Part shown: piece by piece, positions 41,774 through 53,688 of the stretch
Layout: each line of letters begins with the position of its first letter
Position numbering within the stretch: the stretch's first letter is position 1
Notes under the pieces: generated by a model
What the model saw: only the letters and a program-made list of their open reading frames with translations
The model's database searches: none
What the model was told of the DNA's origin: nothing
Made by a program: the position numbers and the translations under genes
DNA from: Porphyra umbilicalis
Taxonomy: Eukaryota > Rhodophyta > Bangiophyceae > Bangiales > Bangiaceae
Reading direction: 5' to 3'
Assembly: GCA_002049455.2 (NCBI GenBank)
Contig: KV918937.1
Coordinates: 92,348 to 156,347, forward strand
DNA length: 64,000 nucleotides

Positions 41774-43463
41774 TCACCCCCCCGCAGCTGATGATGTACT
41801 CGCAGCACCACCCAGCGAGTCAGACGACAGGAGTCCCTCAATTAGATGGTCCACGGCCGGCGCCGGCTGCCGTCCACGGAGCTTGATGAGCATCGCCAAA
41901 GTACGGTTGGTCTCCCTTAGCTTCTCTGCTTGGGCCTGGTCCGCCGCGCGCTGCTCATCCAGGCGAATTCGACGCAGCTCCAACTCATGCTGCCTCGCGG
42001 CGACTACCTCCGCTGCAGTGGCCTGCGCCTCCCTGATCGACTGCGCTAGCTCCAGCCCTTGCTGCAATACTTTGGCCACTGGATCGCCGAAGCGTAAAGC
42101 TACTGCTCCTGCCTCGTCGGCTCGCGAGGCGCGCCGAGAGCGCTCGTTAGCGCCACCAGGTACGAGTGCAGGAGAGAACTACCGCGCCGTCACATCCCCC
42201 GCTGCAGCAGAGCCGCGCACAGCGTTCAGCGCAGGCGAGGAAACTGCAGCAGATGCCGCACTGTCGCCTTGAGCAGAACGACGACGGGTAGAGCTCGAAA
42301 ATGGACGCGCAAATGAAACGCTTGCAAGGTGCGCGCCATCGGTCGGCGGCGCAGCTGTGGTCTCAGCGGCGCGTGGAGGCGTCAACGCCACGGCAAGGCG
42401 AGGAATGACAGCAGGGGGCAATTGTCCGGCAGCATCGGAGTCGAAACTGTCGCTCAGTGACAAGTCCCCATCGGAACGGGTGCCCCTTGGCGCCCCGCCT
42501 GATGAATTGGATTGGCTTTGGCTGCATGTCCCGGCACGACCAGAGGCACTCGCTGCTCCTCGCCCGCGCCTTCCCGTGGAGCATGGCGACCCACCCTCCG
42601 GTTGCCGCACCGAGCCGACCGTGACGGGACGCGCCTTCTTGGTTCCGCCCACGTACTGCATGACTTTCTTGGCAATCTTGACGAGCTCCACCATGCCCTC
42701 TTCGCTGATTCGCCACACTTTGGCCTGGTTGGCGTCGAGGTCGTCGCGGTTGAACTCGACATCGGTCGGCCCCTTGCCGGTCGTCGAGTGATTCTTACGG
42801 TGCTCTATATACTGTTTCGTGCCCTCCATGAGGCGCTTGATGGATTCCACAGTCAAGTCAGACCCCGACTCGGATACCTCCTGCCGCACAGCCACCCAGG
42901 CTGCCGCATTTGCGGTCGCGAGGCGCAAGGACCGACCCGGCTTGTTAAATTGGTGGGCAATGTACGCCCACCATTGAGAGACGACGAGCATGCGGACATT
43001 GGCCCCCCAAATGTTACCGTGCTTGCCGTGGGCCTGGCGGTCGCTGACGCGAGTAGGACACCTTGCGGGTCTTGGACGGGGGGCGCGACGAGCGCCGGTT
43101 GCTGTCGCGCATATTGCCGCCCCGCGCACGCCGATGCCGCAACCTACCGCGAGCCGCCGCCTCATCCTCCTCGTTGTCAGCTCAAGAGTCGTCAGACACA
43201 CCCGGTGTCAGAGGGTGGCGAGCGCCGTGCAGGCGCGAGCCACTGCAGGACGAGCTCGTCGAGGGGCGAACGCAGTGGCCAGGCGAGGGATCCCCACCGC
43301 CGTCGTCGTCGTCAGAGTTGGGCGAAGCTCCGTCCGACATGAAAATGGTCGCCCCTCCGGACGGGTATCCGATAAACGGCTCGTCTGCTTGATTGACCAC
43401 CACGTCACCCGAGCCTGGAGCGTACGAAATGGATGGCAAGTGCGGGGGCGGGGGCTCCGACAT
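41774..43463 (-). pseudogene. Decayed gene, possible Myb/SANT-like DNA-binding protein with coiled coil
   Basis: ATG 43463 (MSEPPPPHLPSISY) opens an acidic N-terminus (DDDDGGG). The frame is interrupted by TGA at 43182-43184 but continues in frame (ADNEEDEAAARGR...KTRKVSYSRQR). It then shifts near 43.0-43.05 kb into the frame holding VVSQWWAYIAHQFNK, VESIKRLMEGTKQYIEHRK and EFNRDDLDANQAKVWRI. That pattern resembles Myb/SANT-like transposon proteins, by eye only. A Ser/Pro linker is followed by in-frame TAG at 42179-42181. The same frame runs on into a coiled coil (AQSIREAQATAAEVVAARQ...LRETNRTLAML) and stops at 41774. Two in-frame stops and one shift mean it is probably a pseudogene. Alternatively introns remove the stops, but I see no good splice sites around them. 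Confidence 0.6.
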
Positions 43464-45521
43464 CCTTGCTCGCCTAGCGAAACAAATCGCGCAGAAACGC
43501 TAGCATTCAGTTACGCAAATGGATATGAGGGCGGCATAAGAAGATCATCAAAGACCACACACAAGACAGAACAGCCTGTCAGTCGGCTTCCCAAGCCAAG
43601 CAAGCATCCACGGAACACGGGAAACAACTGAAATAAAAGCAGAACGTTTGCAAGAGTGTAAGACGAAACGCATTATGCGGCAGGACCAGACGATGTCGCT
43701 TGGGCTCTGGAACCTAGAAATGGGCGGGACGCCAGAACTATACATGTATTCACGGGTTGACGTACAGAATCAACCGAGACGTCGTCCATGCTAGCGCGCA
43801 CACCGACCACCGTACGAAGGGCATGATGTCAGAAATTGCATCGATGATCCATTGAAGACCCAACAGATCCGTGACAAGGAACCAAATACGTGCGGTCGTG
43901 AGGGTGGAGAGAGCATGACGTGGGGCTATGGTTCATTGAAATCAGCAGGCAGGATACCGTATGCAGTGGCGGTGGCGAATCAATCCCACAGTGAACTCAC
44001 CGTGCCTGTTCGTATGATGCGTCGGAGCACCACAAAAGCGCCGGGGGCAACCCGATGGGGACAGGCAGAACTTCCGAGTCTCGCGCGCAGCGCGTCCGAC
44101 GCGCGCACGTGAAGGAAGAAACACCGAGTCACCGGTGGTGCATGCGAACGCCCTGAAGAGGGGAGCCTCACACTTGTATGGGACTGCACCAGCCATACAG
44201 GCCCCGAAAACGCGTCAGGAGTGGGGGTCGTGTGTTGAAGGACCCAAGAAACACGCGCTGGCCGCCCCAGGTCGTCGGCTCAGGTCCAATGCTAGGAGCA
44301 GCGGTGACGTCAGGCCCTGTCAGAGTCATTGGGATGGGGCTGGTCACGGCCGTAGCGTGGCGTGCTGAATGAGGCGACGAAGGGCGGTGCTTGCGTGTGC
44401 CCCAGCGCTGTCTGAACGAATCAGGAGGGGTGGCGGGGCAACCAAAAACGCCGGTGGAAGGCTGACGCGAAAGGGGGTACGCACAGAAATGCCGTTGGAG
44501 GGCCTTCTGGGTGTGGCCGGGGTGGGCAACAACGTGTCGCGCTGGGTGCGCGGCAGCGGTTGGCAAGCGGTGGCCCAGTAGCCGTTGAAGCGGACACGGA
44601 TCTGAGCAGCGAAGCAGCGAATCCGAGCCACTTGAGTTTGCGCTATGACTTCGGGCCGTCACATGTCAGAAACTCGTAATTTCGTTGTCAGGCTGTCTCC
44701 GCCGGTCAGAGATTGTCGGGAGACCTTGGCTTTGTGAACCTGCCTAGTGTCCCACCTTGACGCAGGGATGTCACCTCGCTCGCTATCCGTATAATAGAAC
44801 CCGAGCTACTACCCCGTCACTCGGTCATGGGCTCACCCAGAAAAGAAGACCATGCAGGGTCATCATGGGCCCAACATGGTCCGGTCTGCAATGAGCGTTA
44901 TGGCGATCCGGCTTGCTCCAGATCGACGCGATTCGCATGGTTCAGCAGGTAGACTTTCGATTTGTCGCATATTGGCAAAAACACGTGTGCCGTGAAAGCC
45001 CCGAGACGCCCTGATGCGCCTGCCATCAGCTACAGTTGGGCCACGACGTCAGAAAGCTCGCTGCAACCGCTGGACCAGTCTGACTGCTACCAATCTGGCC
45101 AATGAATGGCCGGAAATCCCAATGTCCGACTCAGGGGTATCTTAACTGGGTGCGCTGGTAAGGTACCCTGCTTTGTAACTGGGCGCAACTCGATCACTCC
45201 AGTGCTGGGCCCACCGTACTCGATGACACTTGAAGTGATGATCCACAGCTGGTCTGCGATCGAGTAATCCGTTGCCTCAAGTCTGCCAGAGTTTGCCTAC
45301 CTTCCCCCCAGGAACACCTTGTGAAGAACGAGGTACGAGTCTTATAACGCCCTTCCGTGTCTGAATGTACCATTTATGATTCGAATACACGATTGAGCGT
45401 CATGAGCGCCTGGAGTGATGGTCGTTTCGGATCAGATTGTCCAATCAGCTGTAAGTTATCACGTGGACTACAAGGTGCTCAACCCTGTTTTACAAGCGCA
45501 CAATGACTGTACAACGTCATA
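43464..45521. other. Intergenic, AT-richer
   Basis: About 2 kb with no recognised domain. A minus-strand frame at 44168-44662 is uninterrupted but Ser/Pro/Arg-rich and unconvincing. From 44.7 kb the sequence resembles transposon-derived DNA, without identifiable termini. Confidence 0.4.
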
Positions 45522-45921
45522 TTGCTGCTTGCCCAATTCTGTCATGGTGGACTGAGACTGGGACTGACTGCGAATAAGGGCCTACAATTGGCTTAGAAGC
45601 GCTGTCAGATGCGACTTCCGCCAATAAAACGTGCGGGTTCGTGACGAGGGCCTTGCACAGACGAGAAGTCACTGTTTTCCTACCCTGCAAGCGGATCATC
45701 TCCGCTCCGAGTCCAGATCGTGCCGTGATCCGGAGAATTCTCACTGTTTGCCCTAGAGATATGCAAAACTGCTGAGATGCCGATGTGCGATTCCAATGCG
45801 TATGAGCACATCGGTGCTGTGAGAAGGACAGAGTCGGTCCCAGGGGGTCACCTGATTGGTGGAACACAGTCAGTCCCAGTCCCAGTCCCAGTCCCCCAGG
45901 ACAAGAATGGGCAACCAGCAA
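45522..45921. mobile_element. MITE A (TTGCTG family), 400 bp
   Basis: Inverted ends: left TTGCTGCTTGCCCAATTCTG, right reverse complement TTGCTGGTTGCCCATTCTTG. Each side is flanked by TA (45520-45521 and 45922-45923). Subterminal GGGACTG/CAGTCCC blocks strengthen the inverted pairing. Non-coding, so it would depend on a transposase in trans, possibly Tc1/mariner-like from the TA target. Confidence 0.8.
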
Positions 45922-45923
45922 TA

Positions 45924-46322
45924 TTGCTAATTCCCGAAGTTTGTCCTGGGGGACAAAGACTGACTTGCGGACCGACTCTCTCCACCAATCAGATACACCC
46001 CTGGGACTGACTTGGTGATCCTGATTGCTTACATGCGCCCGCACAGCCTGGAAATCAACATCAGCTTGCCTTCTTTTCTGCACTTCTGGCAAGGAGAGAG
46101 TAGAAAATCTCAAGATCGCGCGTGGGCAGCTTGCTCCGTACCAAGAAAAGCGGATCAAGCGGCAACAAGCAGTGAGTTCTGCTGGATGCAAGGTCCTGGC
46201 AGCGAATGCGGGCTTTCTATTGGCTTCAATGCCTTCTTACTGTCCTTTTAAACCAATAGAGTGCTCTTATTCAGACTCAGTCTCTGTCTCTGTCCCCCAC
46301 GACAAAATTCGGGGATCAGCAA
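45924..46322. mobile_element. MITE B (TTGCTG family), 399 bp, adjacent to MITE A
   Basis: Left end TTGCTAATTCCCGAAGTTTG, right end reverse complement TTGCTGATCCCCGAATTTTG, with TA at 45922-45923 (shared with MITE A) and 46323-46324. The ends match those of the MITE inside the CACTA transposase at 57645. Confidence 0.8.
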
Positions 46323-46416
46323 TACTAAGCGAGGCTGGAAATGCGAACGAGCCTGACTGGCCGAAGGATGAATGCCCAAGGCAGACCATTGGTCCATTGG
46401 CCAACTTCGTGCACTA

Positions 46417-46592
46417 TATTGCTGCCTTCCCAATTTTTGCCAATACTGTCGATGTCAAGAGGGCACAGTAACTGAGTGAACCTGTTTCTCAGCCATCCAT
46501 TCAGCCGGATGAATTTGTTCGACCAATGGGCAGTTGACCATGACCCTGTCTTGACTTCGACCACATCAGCCAAAATTGGGATGACAGCATTG
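46417..46592. mobile_element. Short related MITE, 176 bp, possible 8-bp duplication
   Basis: Left end TATTGCTGCCTTCCCAATTT, right end reverse complement CAATGCTGTCATCCCAATTT. GTGCACTA flanks both sides (46409-46416 and 46593-46600). The ends resemble the TTGCTG family, but an 8-bp duplication would point to an hAT-type transposase. Confidence 0.6.
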
Positions 46593-46600
46593 GTGCACTA

Positions 46601-48128
46601 TCCGTCATGTGCCAGTTCGCGACAACTGTGCGAGTTCGTGAAAACTCGGGATTGTGTGGCAAATCAGTAGTGTTTACTCATAAGATCGGGTTCGGCGGTG
46701 ACAGAAAAGAGGGTGAAGCGCCAATATACCAGTTTTTCAAAAAAGAACTAACACAAGCAGGGAAACATGTTGCACACAATGGAACGCGCGAAGTTGTGAG
46801 ATCGCCTTCGGTGTGAAGCGCGCGCAAAAGATACCAAGTGGGACCGACCAGCACGCCGAGAGGAAAAGAAGGGCGCACTCTCGAAAATAAATTTGATGCC
46901 TAACTACCTGCTCTGAGGACACCGTGGTCTCACATTCTGTTGACTATGACGTTTTCACACTTGCAGATGCCCGCGTCTTCTTCCCTCCGACCTTCCGCAT
47001 CCGGCGAGTTACCTCTCGGCGCTACGTGCCCCACACTAAGCGCACTTGCCACACTCTCACAGACTGATAATACCATTGTCCCCACCCCCCCCCTCCGAGA
47101 GACGCGCAATGCCATCGCGGCGGCGACGTGCCACAGCGGATGGTGATGCTGCAAGTCATCAGACCATGTTTGCGGGCCTGCTTCTCGCGCGCACCGGGGA
47201 GCTGAGTACCAATGCCTTTGGCAAGTGATTCGGGCACATCTAAGCCCAGGCGCGCCGCTTCATCATTCCTAGACGAACCCTGCACAGACCCGGTCCACCA
47301 CTCTTCTTCTTCCAGGACGAGGAGTACCTGCTGGCTCTTCCGAGAGAAGCGCGCCAAGTTGCCGATTCTGAAAGCTTTGCGCTCCCCATAGCGTGCTACA
47401 AATCGTTTCGCACAAGAAAAAAACCAACTGTGGCATAGTTTCTCTTTCGACGGGAGTCTCTCACGTGATGGCTGATGATATAGCGGGGAGGGGGAAGGAG
47501 GGAGAGTCTTGCAGTGCGGGTAGGGCTGGAGTGTCTCTGGCCAACGTCTGTGCGCCGAGAAGGGCGGGCGTGGCAAAGTGCATGAGGAGTGCCGCGTTAT
47601 TGTGGCGGGGGGGGGGGGGCGCGGGCCTGCAGGCGAACCGTATAGGCTGTTGACGCAGCAGGGACTGGGAATGGGGCCGAACGGAACGACGGAAATCATG
47701 TCACAGCTTGGCAGTCGCTTCACCACAGTGTCCCTATTGGTCGCGCAGGCAAGAATCTTGGGCGATCTAGATCGAATTGTTCATTCCTCGGTAAGTTTTT
47801 CCAACTGTATTGTGCGATTCCAGGTAGTTCTCACACAATCAGTCATTGTGCCACGCACTGGTACCAGGGGTATTTCGACCTCATTTTCTAACAAATAAAC
47901 GGAAGCGTCCCATCAGAAACGGAAAACAGTGCCGACCACGTTGGAGACTGTTGAAGCCGGTCATATGTCTATTTTTCGCTGGGCATGAGTTTAAGCCAGA
48001 TTGCTGGAGCAGTTGTCACGAACTCGGGCGTGCCGGATATCCTGGCGTGCCATTGGTGCTGCCGATCGCCAGGACTCCCAACCCATGGCGGCGTGGCCTT
48101 GCTGACGCGCTTTTGAGTTGGGGCGCTC
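46601..48128. other. Intergenic with one exon-like minus-strand stretch
   Basis: About 1.5 kb. On the minus strand near 47180-47430, a stretch (KRFVARYGERKAFRIGNLARF, then QQVLLVLEEEEWWTGSVQ) looks like coding sequence inside a longer open frame (47726-47022). I cannot find its start or a homologous family. A G11 run is at 47608-47618. Confidence 0.35.
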
Positions 48129-48151
48129 GGGTTGTGTTGTGCAACACGCCC
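48129..48151. repeat. Isolated Harbinger-like terminal sequence
   Basis: GGGTTGTG...GTGCAACACGCCC followed by a C/T tract matches the left end of the element at 51205 and the inverted right end at 52201. A clear partner end for this copy was not found. Confidence 0.6.
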
Positions 48152-48443
48152 CTTTTTTGAAGGGGGTGCGGTCGTGACACGTTCATACACGCCCTAAACA
48201 CGCCCTTAAACATTAAACACGCCCAACACGCCATGAAGTAACACCAACACGAACTCCAAGTAGCACCTACCAATGCTGTGCCTAAATCGCTCCATTTGAC
48301 ACACAATCTTGGTACTGGCCTGACCCCACGTCGTGTCAAGCACATTCTTAAGCAGCACGCTGATCTGACGAGGACCGCGGCCGCTGCCTGCAGCGCTCCA
48401 TTGCCCCATCCAGCGCCGCAGCGACACCCTGCGTGCCGACACT

Positions 48444-48812
48444 TCACGCCACGTAAGCCTCGTAGATGCTCACAAAATCAGACTCTCGGAGACGAGGCGG
48501 CTGGCTGGCGCCGTTGCCTTCCGACGCTTCGTCGTTTGCTGGCGCCTCTCCCCGCTCGCGGCACGCCTGGGACTCCTCCTCCAACCCTCGCTGCATGCTT
48601 TTGGCGTCGGATGCCAAACCTGCGACCGCACCCGCGTCAGCGTCGTTCTCGTTGTCGGCAGCGGCGGTGGGGCTCCACTCGTCCTCATGGTCATCATCGG
48701 GGTCCACCATTCCGCCGGCATCTTGGCCACAATCGCCCATGCGAGATCCCGGTGACACCGTCTGGCGCGGCGCCGCCTGTTTGACCAGCGCAGCTCGCAT
48801 TTGCAGCACCAT
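48444..48812 (-). CDS. Small acidic protein, unassigned
   Basis: 122 residues from ATG 48812 (MVLQMRAALVKQ). Acidic centre (DPDDDHEDEW), Glu-rich helical stretch (MQRGLEEESQACRER), ending SIYEAYVA. It lies just inside the Harbinger-like end at 48129, so it may be a remnant of an element's accessory gene. No family recognised. Confidence 0.35.
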   Translation of the reverse strand: MVLQMRAALVKQAAPRQTVSPGSRMGDCGQDAGGMVDPDDDHEDEWSPTAAADNENDADAGAVAGLASDAKSMQRGLEEESQACRERGEAPANDEASEGNGASQPPRLRESDFVSIYEAYVA

Positions 48813-50861
48813 CTTGGTTATTTATGTCGGTCAATCGCTCGGTGTCGATTCAGTTGAAATCCTTACACGACCACTTCACTGCATCCAGCCTAATAAGTGC
48901 ACATGAACACAGAATTAAAACATGACCTAAAACACGTCCCATGTTAGGGCAGGCGTACTGGCTTGACAAGCCAGAAAAACGCGGTAAAATACGCCCTGCG
49001 CATTGCACCTCGTTGCTGGATCCACCACGAGCACGTTCTTCCCCCAAATCGCTCGTAAACGCTCGTTGAATACGGGCTCCTGCTCGCACGCTGGGAGTGT
49101 TTGCTCGTATCCCGTCCAAAAAACTCGTTGTGTCTTCGTGGCGACGAGATCAGGGCGTGATTGAGAGCTCCATGAGGTCCGCTCAAGTTTTTACAAGTGC
49201 GACTTGATACACTAAACAGGTGCGGTGCTCAGTACCGGATACGTGCCGAGTAGGGCAAGAACTACGTACAAGGACACCATCGTGCAGCCCACGAGCAGAG
49301 GATGGTTGCGCCGACTCCGGGGCGGCGAGTGGGAAGAGAGCAGGCAGTTTTCGAAGCCTGAGAGCATTGTCAACAACTCAGGCTATCTCTATCGGCTATT
49401 CCATCCTAGAACCAAGTCCGCGTTCTTAGAAAGCCACGTGTACGTCAGCGGTTGGCTGCTTCGCTGTCATCAGCCTAAGTACCTGCAGGATCCCTTACGC
49501 CACGTCCTTTCTTGGCCCGATCAAGACGATATTTTCCGCCAGGACTTGATTCACTGCAGCGGCAGTTGACAACTGTGATGAGCTGCCGTATCAACCATAT
49601 CGAAGGCTCAGAGAGCGCTCGTCGGCAGACGGACAAAGAAACAGGTCAAAATGTGCAGCACTTGATGACGTCCACGCCTAGAAGGGCGTCGCTGTAGGAC
49701 CATTGCCATTTACGACAACTCATGCGGACGTTCCGGAACGGCGACCATCACTGCCCAGAAGGAACGGGCAGTCAATCCTGCAGACGAGGCGCACGCGTTT
49801 CAGCCACGTGCTACTATTTGCTGTAAAACGGGTCGTTGATCCATTACATGGGCCAATCAGAGGCTCTCGTGAGATAGCCTCGGCTATCCTAAAAGCTATT
49901 CCGACTCGAAATAGAAAAGCGATAGCCGCACAGCTATTCTTGGTCAACGGAAGCCAGAATCAAGTAGGTAGTTCGAATTCCGTGGCCCGAACAAAAAAGG
50001 TCTTCTTCATCTAAAAAGTGGTGTTACATCGGACTTCAGGTGCTTAATGGGACACGTTGTGCAACGTGGCGTGAATATGGCGATAGCATCACAAAGTTTA
50101 ACAATGCTCTGACGCCTCTCTACCGGCGTTACCCGCTCTGGCCGCCGCCGCAGCCGACAGCCTCTCGCGGCCTCCTCTGCCTGCGGGGGCACGCAAGCAC
50201 CCATCTCTCGTACGAATAGAGGAAATGGGAAGTGGCCTCGCAAGCGAGGTTGCAGCCCGGGCTCACTCCTTTCCTGCACTTCCCTGGGCTGGTGTCGCCA
50301 ATGGGGCCGGTGGGGGGGGGTGGGCAGCTTGGGGGGGGGGCAGCGGCAGGGGGGGGTGGGCAGCGGCGGGGGGAGGGGGGGGCAGTCATTTCTGACGATT
50401 GTGCTGTGGTCCGACGGAGTCATGCCAAAGGGACGAGATGTTGGGGCTCCCTTCCGACGTCACACCCGTGGCAGCCGAACCGGGGAATAGCGGCCGGTGG
50501 CGGCCGCGGCGGATAGGGATGCAGCGGGTGGAAGAGGAGTACAGAGCTGCGTGGCTACCACTGGAAACGGATGAGGCAGGCGCCTCAGTTATAGAGGGCG
50601 CGTGTGCCCGATGTGTAGCGGAGAGGAAGTGGTGGCGCCAGGCAGGCGAACGCCAGCAGCGACCAAAACCGGGCAACCACGCCAAGTCAGCGGACCCGTG
50701 GATCGATGCGGATCGCGCCGTAACCTCCGCGGCTTTGTGGCCGCCGGGAAGCCTCTTTTCCGCTCGGGATGTACCGTTCGTTGGCACTCGTCGAAGAACT
50801 AAATGGAATGGGAATTCTCATTTTCCCAGCCATTGCCGATCGACGTTTGTGGAAGGGCAGA
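48813..50861. other. Intergenic, repeat-derived in part
   Basis: 48.96-49.05 kb shares GTTGCTGGATCCACCACGAG with the inverse strand at 59.36 kb, so it is a dispersed repeat. A + strand frame at 49225-49569 has ordinary composition (YLYRLFHPRTKSAFLES) but no ATG; it may be a gene fragment. GATAGCC/GGCTATC at about 49872-49887 is a small hairpin. 50.3-50.4 kb has long G runs. Confidence 0.4.
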
Positions 50862-50998
50862 TCGTCGTGGCCCGCCGACCGCCCATCCAAACCCATCGCG
50901 GATGGGCTTCGGACGGGGTCCGCTAGGCTGCGCGATGGGGATTGATGGGGCCCCAAAGCCCATCCAAACACGTCGCGGATGGGACGGATGGGCTTTTT
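50862..50998. mobile_element. GCCCATCC-family MITE, copy 1
   Basis: About 137 bp beginning ATCGTCGTGGCCCGCCGAC and ending GGATGGGCTTTTT, with internal AAACCCATCGCGGATGGG-like palindromes. The ends match copy 2 at 53549 in inverted orientation; the middle differs. Confidence 0.65.
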
Positions 50999-51204
50999 CT
51001 TTCTTTTGGATGTGCACTTTCAGGCAACGGCGTGATCCCAGTTCCTCCCGTGAGAGTGCTAACTCGCAAGGCCCACCGCACAGACAGCGTGTGATCCTCG
51101 ACAGGCTAGGTCGTTTCATATAAAGAAACCTGGTATTGAGACCATGCGACCACACCATTGGGTCTCGCACATGGGTCTTAGAGCGCGAGCAGCAGTGTCA
51201 GTAA

Positions 51205-52201
51205 GCGTTGTGCATCACGCCCCTTTTTGGGTGGCGGGGTGGGCGATGCACGCCTAATCACGCCCTTCTGCATGCCCCCAAAATTGGCACACCCCTCTCC
51301 ACGCCCCTAATGTAGCCCCCATTTTTTGACACATACTTGATAGGCGATTCAAAGTACCCAAAGTTCTTGCAATTTGGATGGTTCAAAGGACCACAAAAAT
51401 GCCAGAAAATATAGAGGAAATAGCTGCATGCGATACACTCTCTTGGCCTCTGCCACTCTGCGTCAAAGATGCTTTGCAGCATCCCGGGACGTCGGCTCGC
51501 CTGGCCTCCACCGGCCGCCCCACCGCCCGCAGTCCCACCCATCTCACCGCGCACAAAGCCCGAGCAGATGGTCATGAAATCATTCTCGGCCATGGCCGCG
51601 GGGGCGTCCTCGTCGCCGGGAAGACCAAAGACATTTCGAGAGACTCCGGCGCCAGCCGTGGCGTATCGGACGACCTCCTCGTTCAGGAGGCGCGTAGCTC
51701 GTCGCCGGCGCCCCCTCCATCATTGCCGTCGGCCTGGCCCTTGCCGGCGCACGATGCGTCGTATTCAACGTCCTCATTGGCGCCCGTGTCGAGGAGCACC
51801 TCTGCGTCCTTCCTGTCTGATCAATGCAAGTGGCTGTTGTTGTGCCCATGCCGCACAGATGGCGCCCGCGCATCATGGCGTCGACCACCTTGTTCGTGGG
51901 CACACGACGGAAAAATGGTCCCCACGCCTCATAGCGTCGAGCACCTTCCTGGTGGACGCTCGATGGAGCAGTAAGACACCGCGCCCTGAAAACGTGACGA
52001 AGGTGTCAGACACGGAATTGCACCGAAACATATTCGGACTGGCGCCCCAAGAGCGCATTTGAAATGATGTACTTTTTTGCCAAGCACGCCCCAATCACGC
52101 CCCAAAACTTCTGGGCGTGCAGGGTGTGACGCGCCCAAAACACGTGAAATTACCCGCCCCAGGCGTGCAATTAAGCACGCCCCGGGCGTGTTGCACAACC
52201 C
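51205..52201. mobile_element. PIF/Harbinger-like non-autonomous element, 997 bp, TAA duplication
   Basis: Inverted ends: left GCGTTGTGCATCACGCCC, right (reverse complement) GGGTTGTGCAACACGCCC. TAA occurs directly outside both ends (51202-51204 and 52202-52204), the 3-bp target duplication typical of PIF/Harbinger. Inside are minus-strand frames broken several times, with no recognisable DDE transposase. Subterminal GCACGCC motifs are abundant at both ends. Confidence 0.75.
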
Positions 52202-53548
52202 TAAAGGTCGATTTCACGCATTAAGGCGCATGAGCGCGACTCATATTGGCGCGCACAGAACTCGGCAATGGAGCAAGCGTTGACGCTCCGCATGGACGCA
52301 TCCTGGAGCCTACTTGATCAGCTGTTTTATGACCCACTTTCAGGCGGCTACGACATTAGGCTTGAGAGACAGACGTTTTTCCTTGCATCCCACCGTTGTC
52401 TTGAACGCCTATTTGTTGAATAAATGGCCCGCTGATCACGCTGCAGGCGGTAACTCGACGTGGCTAGGCAACAAAATGCGTGTCATCGGTGCTGCGGGGA
52501 AGTCTGGACGACATGGGTGGCCGTTGGTCAACATGGGCGGTGGTGGTGGGGGGCACGTGATGCTCGTAGCCGGCCGAGAGAAAGTGCATTTCCATGGGAT
52601 GCCAGATCGGATCAATACGTGTCTTGCATGAGAAATTGGTCAGAGCCAGTTCTGGATCGGCAGAGACAAAGAAAACGGCGCGATTCTGGAGGGGCAGAGA
52701 AACACAGAGGTGTATCTCAGCGCTACAAGATCCTTTGAGCGCCTAGTCTTTTTTCCTTGAGTACCCATGCCACGGAGACCAGTTCTATTTACTTCTCATG
52801 GTTAAAAGAAGTCTAGAACAGCAGAGAAAACCCTTTCGTCATGCGCCCAAATGCATGGAATAGACCTTTAGTGTCCGTTCTGGCCAATTCTTCAGCCTCT
52901 GATTTAAGTACCTCCCCAAACTCCATGCTAGCGGTTACATTCCAAGCCACCGTCGTCGGTGCTAGCCGCCAGTCGCTGGACGTCGTGCTGTTTCCACGAT
53001 CGTGGTCGGCCGAACTCAGGGAAAGGCCTGCATTGGGCTGCGCAGCGAGCTGGCCTTCGCGTGACCTGAGGCCATCAGTTACTGAGGCACTATGCTTTTG
53101 ACGGATTTTTTGCGTTATCGAAGTGATTTGCCCATTTCTACGAGGAGCACGGCATTTTGCTACCTTGTTGACTGCACGGGTTTTTGATGACCGAGTCAGA
53201 TCGTGCCAGCGCCAATAAGCGCTAAGAAGACGGTCGCCGCCCCGATCGCGACGACGACGAGGTGGAAACAATCAATCTGTACAAATACTACCAAAACGGT
53301 AAGTCTTGTTGGAGGATATCCAGGATCCGAGGTCATCCCGCCGCCGTCACCGCGCATGGCGTGCCACCCCGCCGCGCATGGCGAGCCACGCTCGATAGGA
53401 AAGGGGGCTACAGTTAGCAAGTCTTGCGCTATGTAAAGAGACGATGCTGCCCCAATCACACCTTGAATAACCTCCGCTGTCTCGAGCGAGCATGAAAGAA
53501 ACGGCCGCGCCGGACTCGATGGCCGCGTGTCACCAGCTCGCTCCGAAC
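52202..53548. other. Intergenic with one weak open frame
   Basis: On the minus strand, 53271-52813 encodes a coding-like C-terminus (EFGEVLKSEAEELARTDTKG then LFHAFGRMTKGF) but has no ATG and no known domain. It may be a last exon. The rest shows nothing. Confidence 0.3.
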
Positions 53549-53688
53549 TCAAAAGCCCATCCAAGCCCATCGCTGCTGGGAAATGGGAGGGCGCCCACAG
53601 CGCCCATAAATGCCCATCCCCGATGGGATTGGATGGGGGATAGGGATGAAGGGGGGTGGATCGGGCAGTCGGCGGGCCACGACGATGT
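53549..53688. mobile_element. GCCCATCC-family MITE, copy 2 (inverted)
   Basis: About 140 bp beginning AAAAGCCCATCCAAGCCCATC and ending GGCGGGCCACGACGAT, the inverse of copy 1 at 50862. Confidence 0.65.

Noticed and set aside
41774..43463. Reassigned stop codons (TGA and TAG as sense)
   Set aside because: Other genes in the window end normally at TGA, TAG and TAA, so pseudogene decay is more likely.
44168..44662. 164-residue minus-strand open frame
   Set aside because: Ser/Pro/His/Arg-rich with no domain; typical of a chance frame in GC-rich DNA.
48129..52201. A single 4-kb Harbinger element spanning both outer ends
   Set aside because: The end at 51205 pairs better with 52201 and has matching TAA on both sides, whereas TAA is not found outside 48129.
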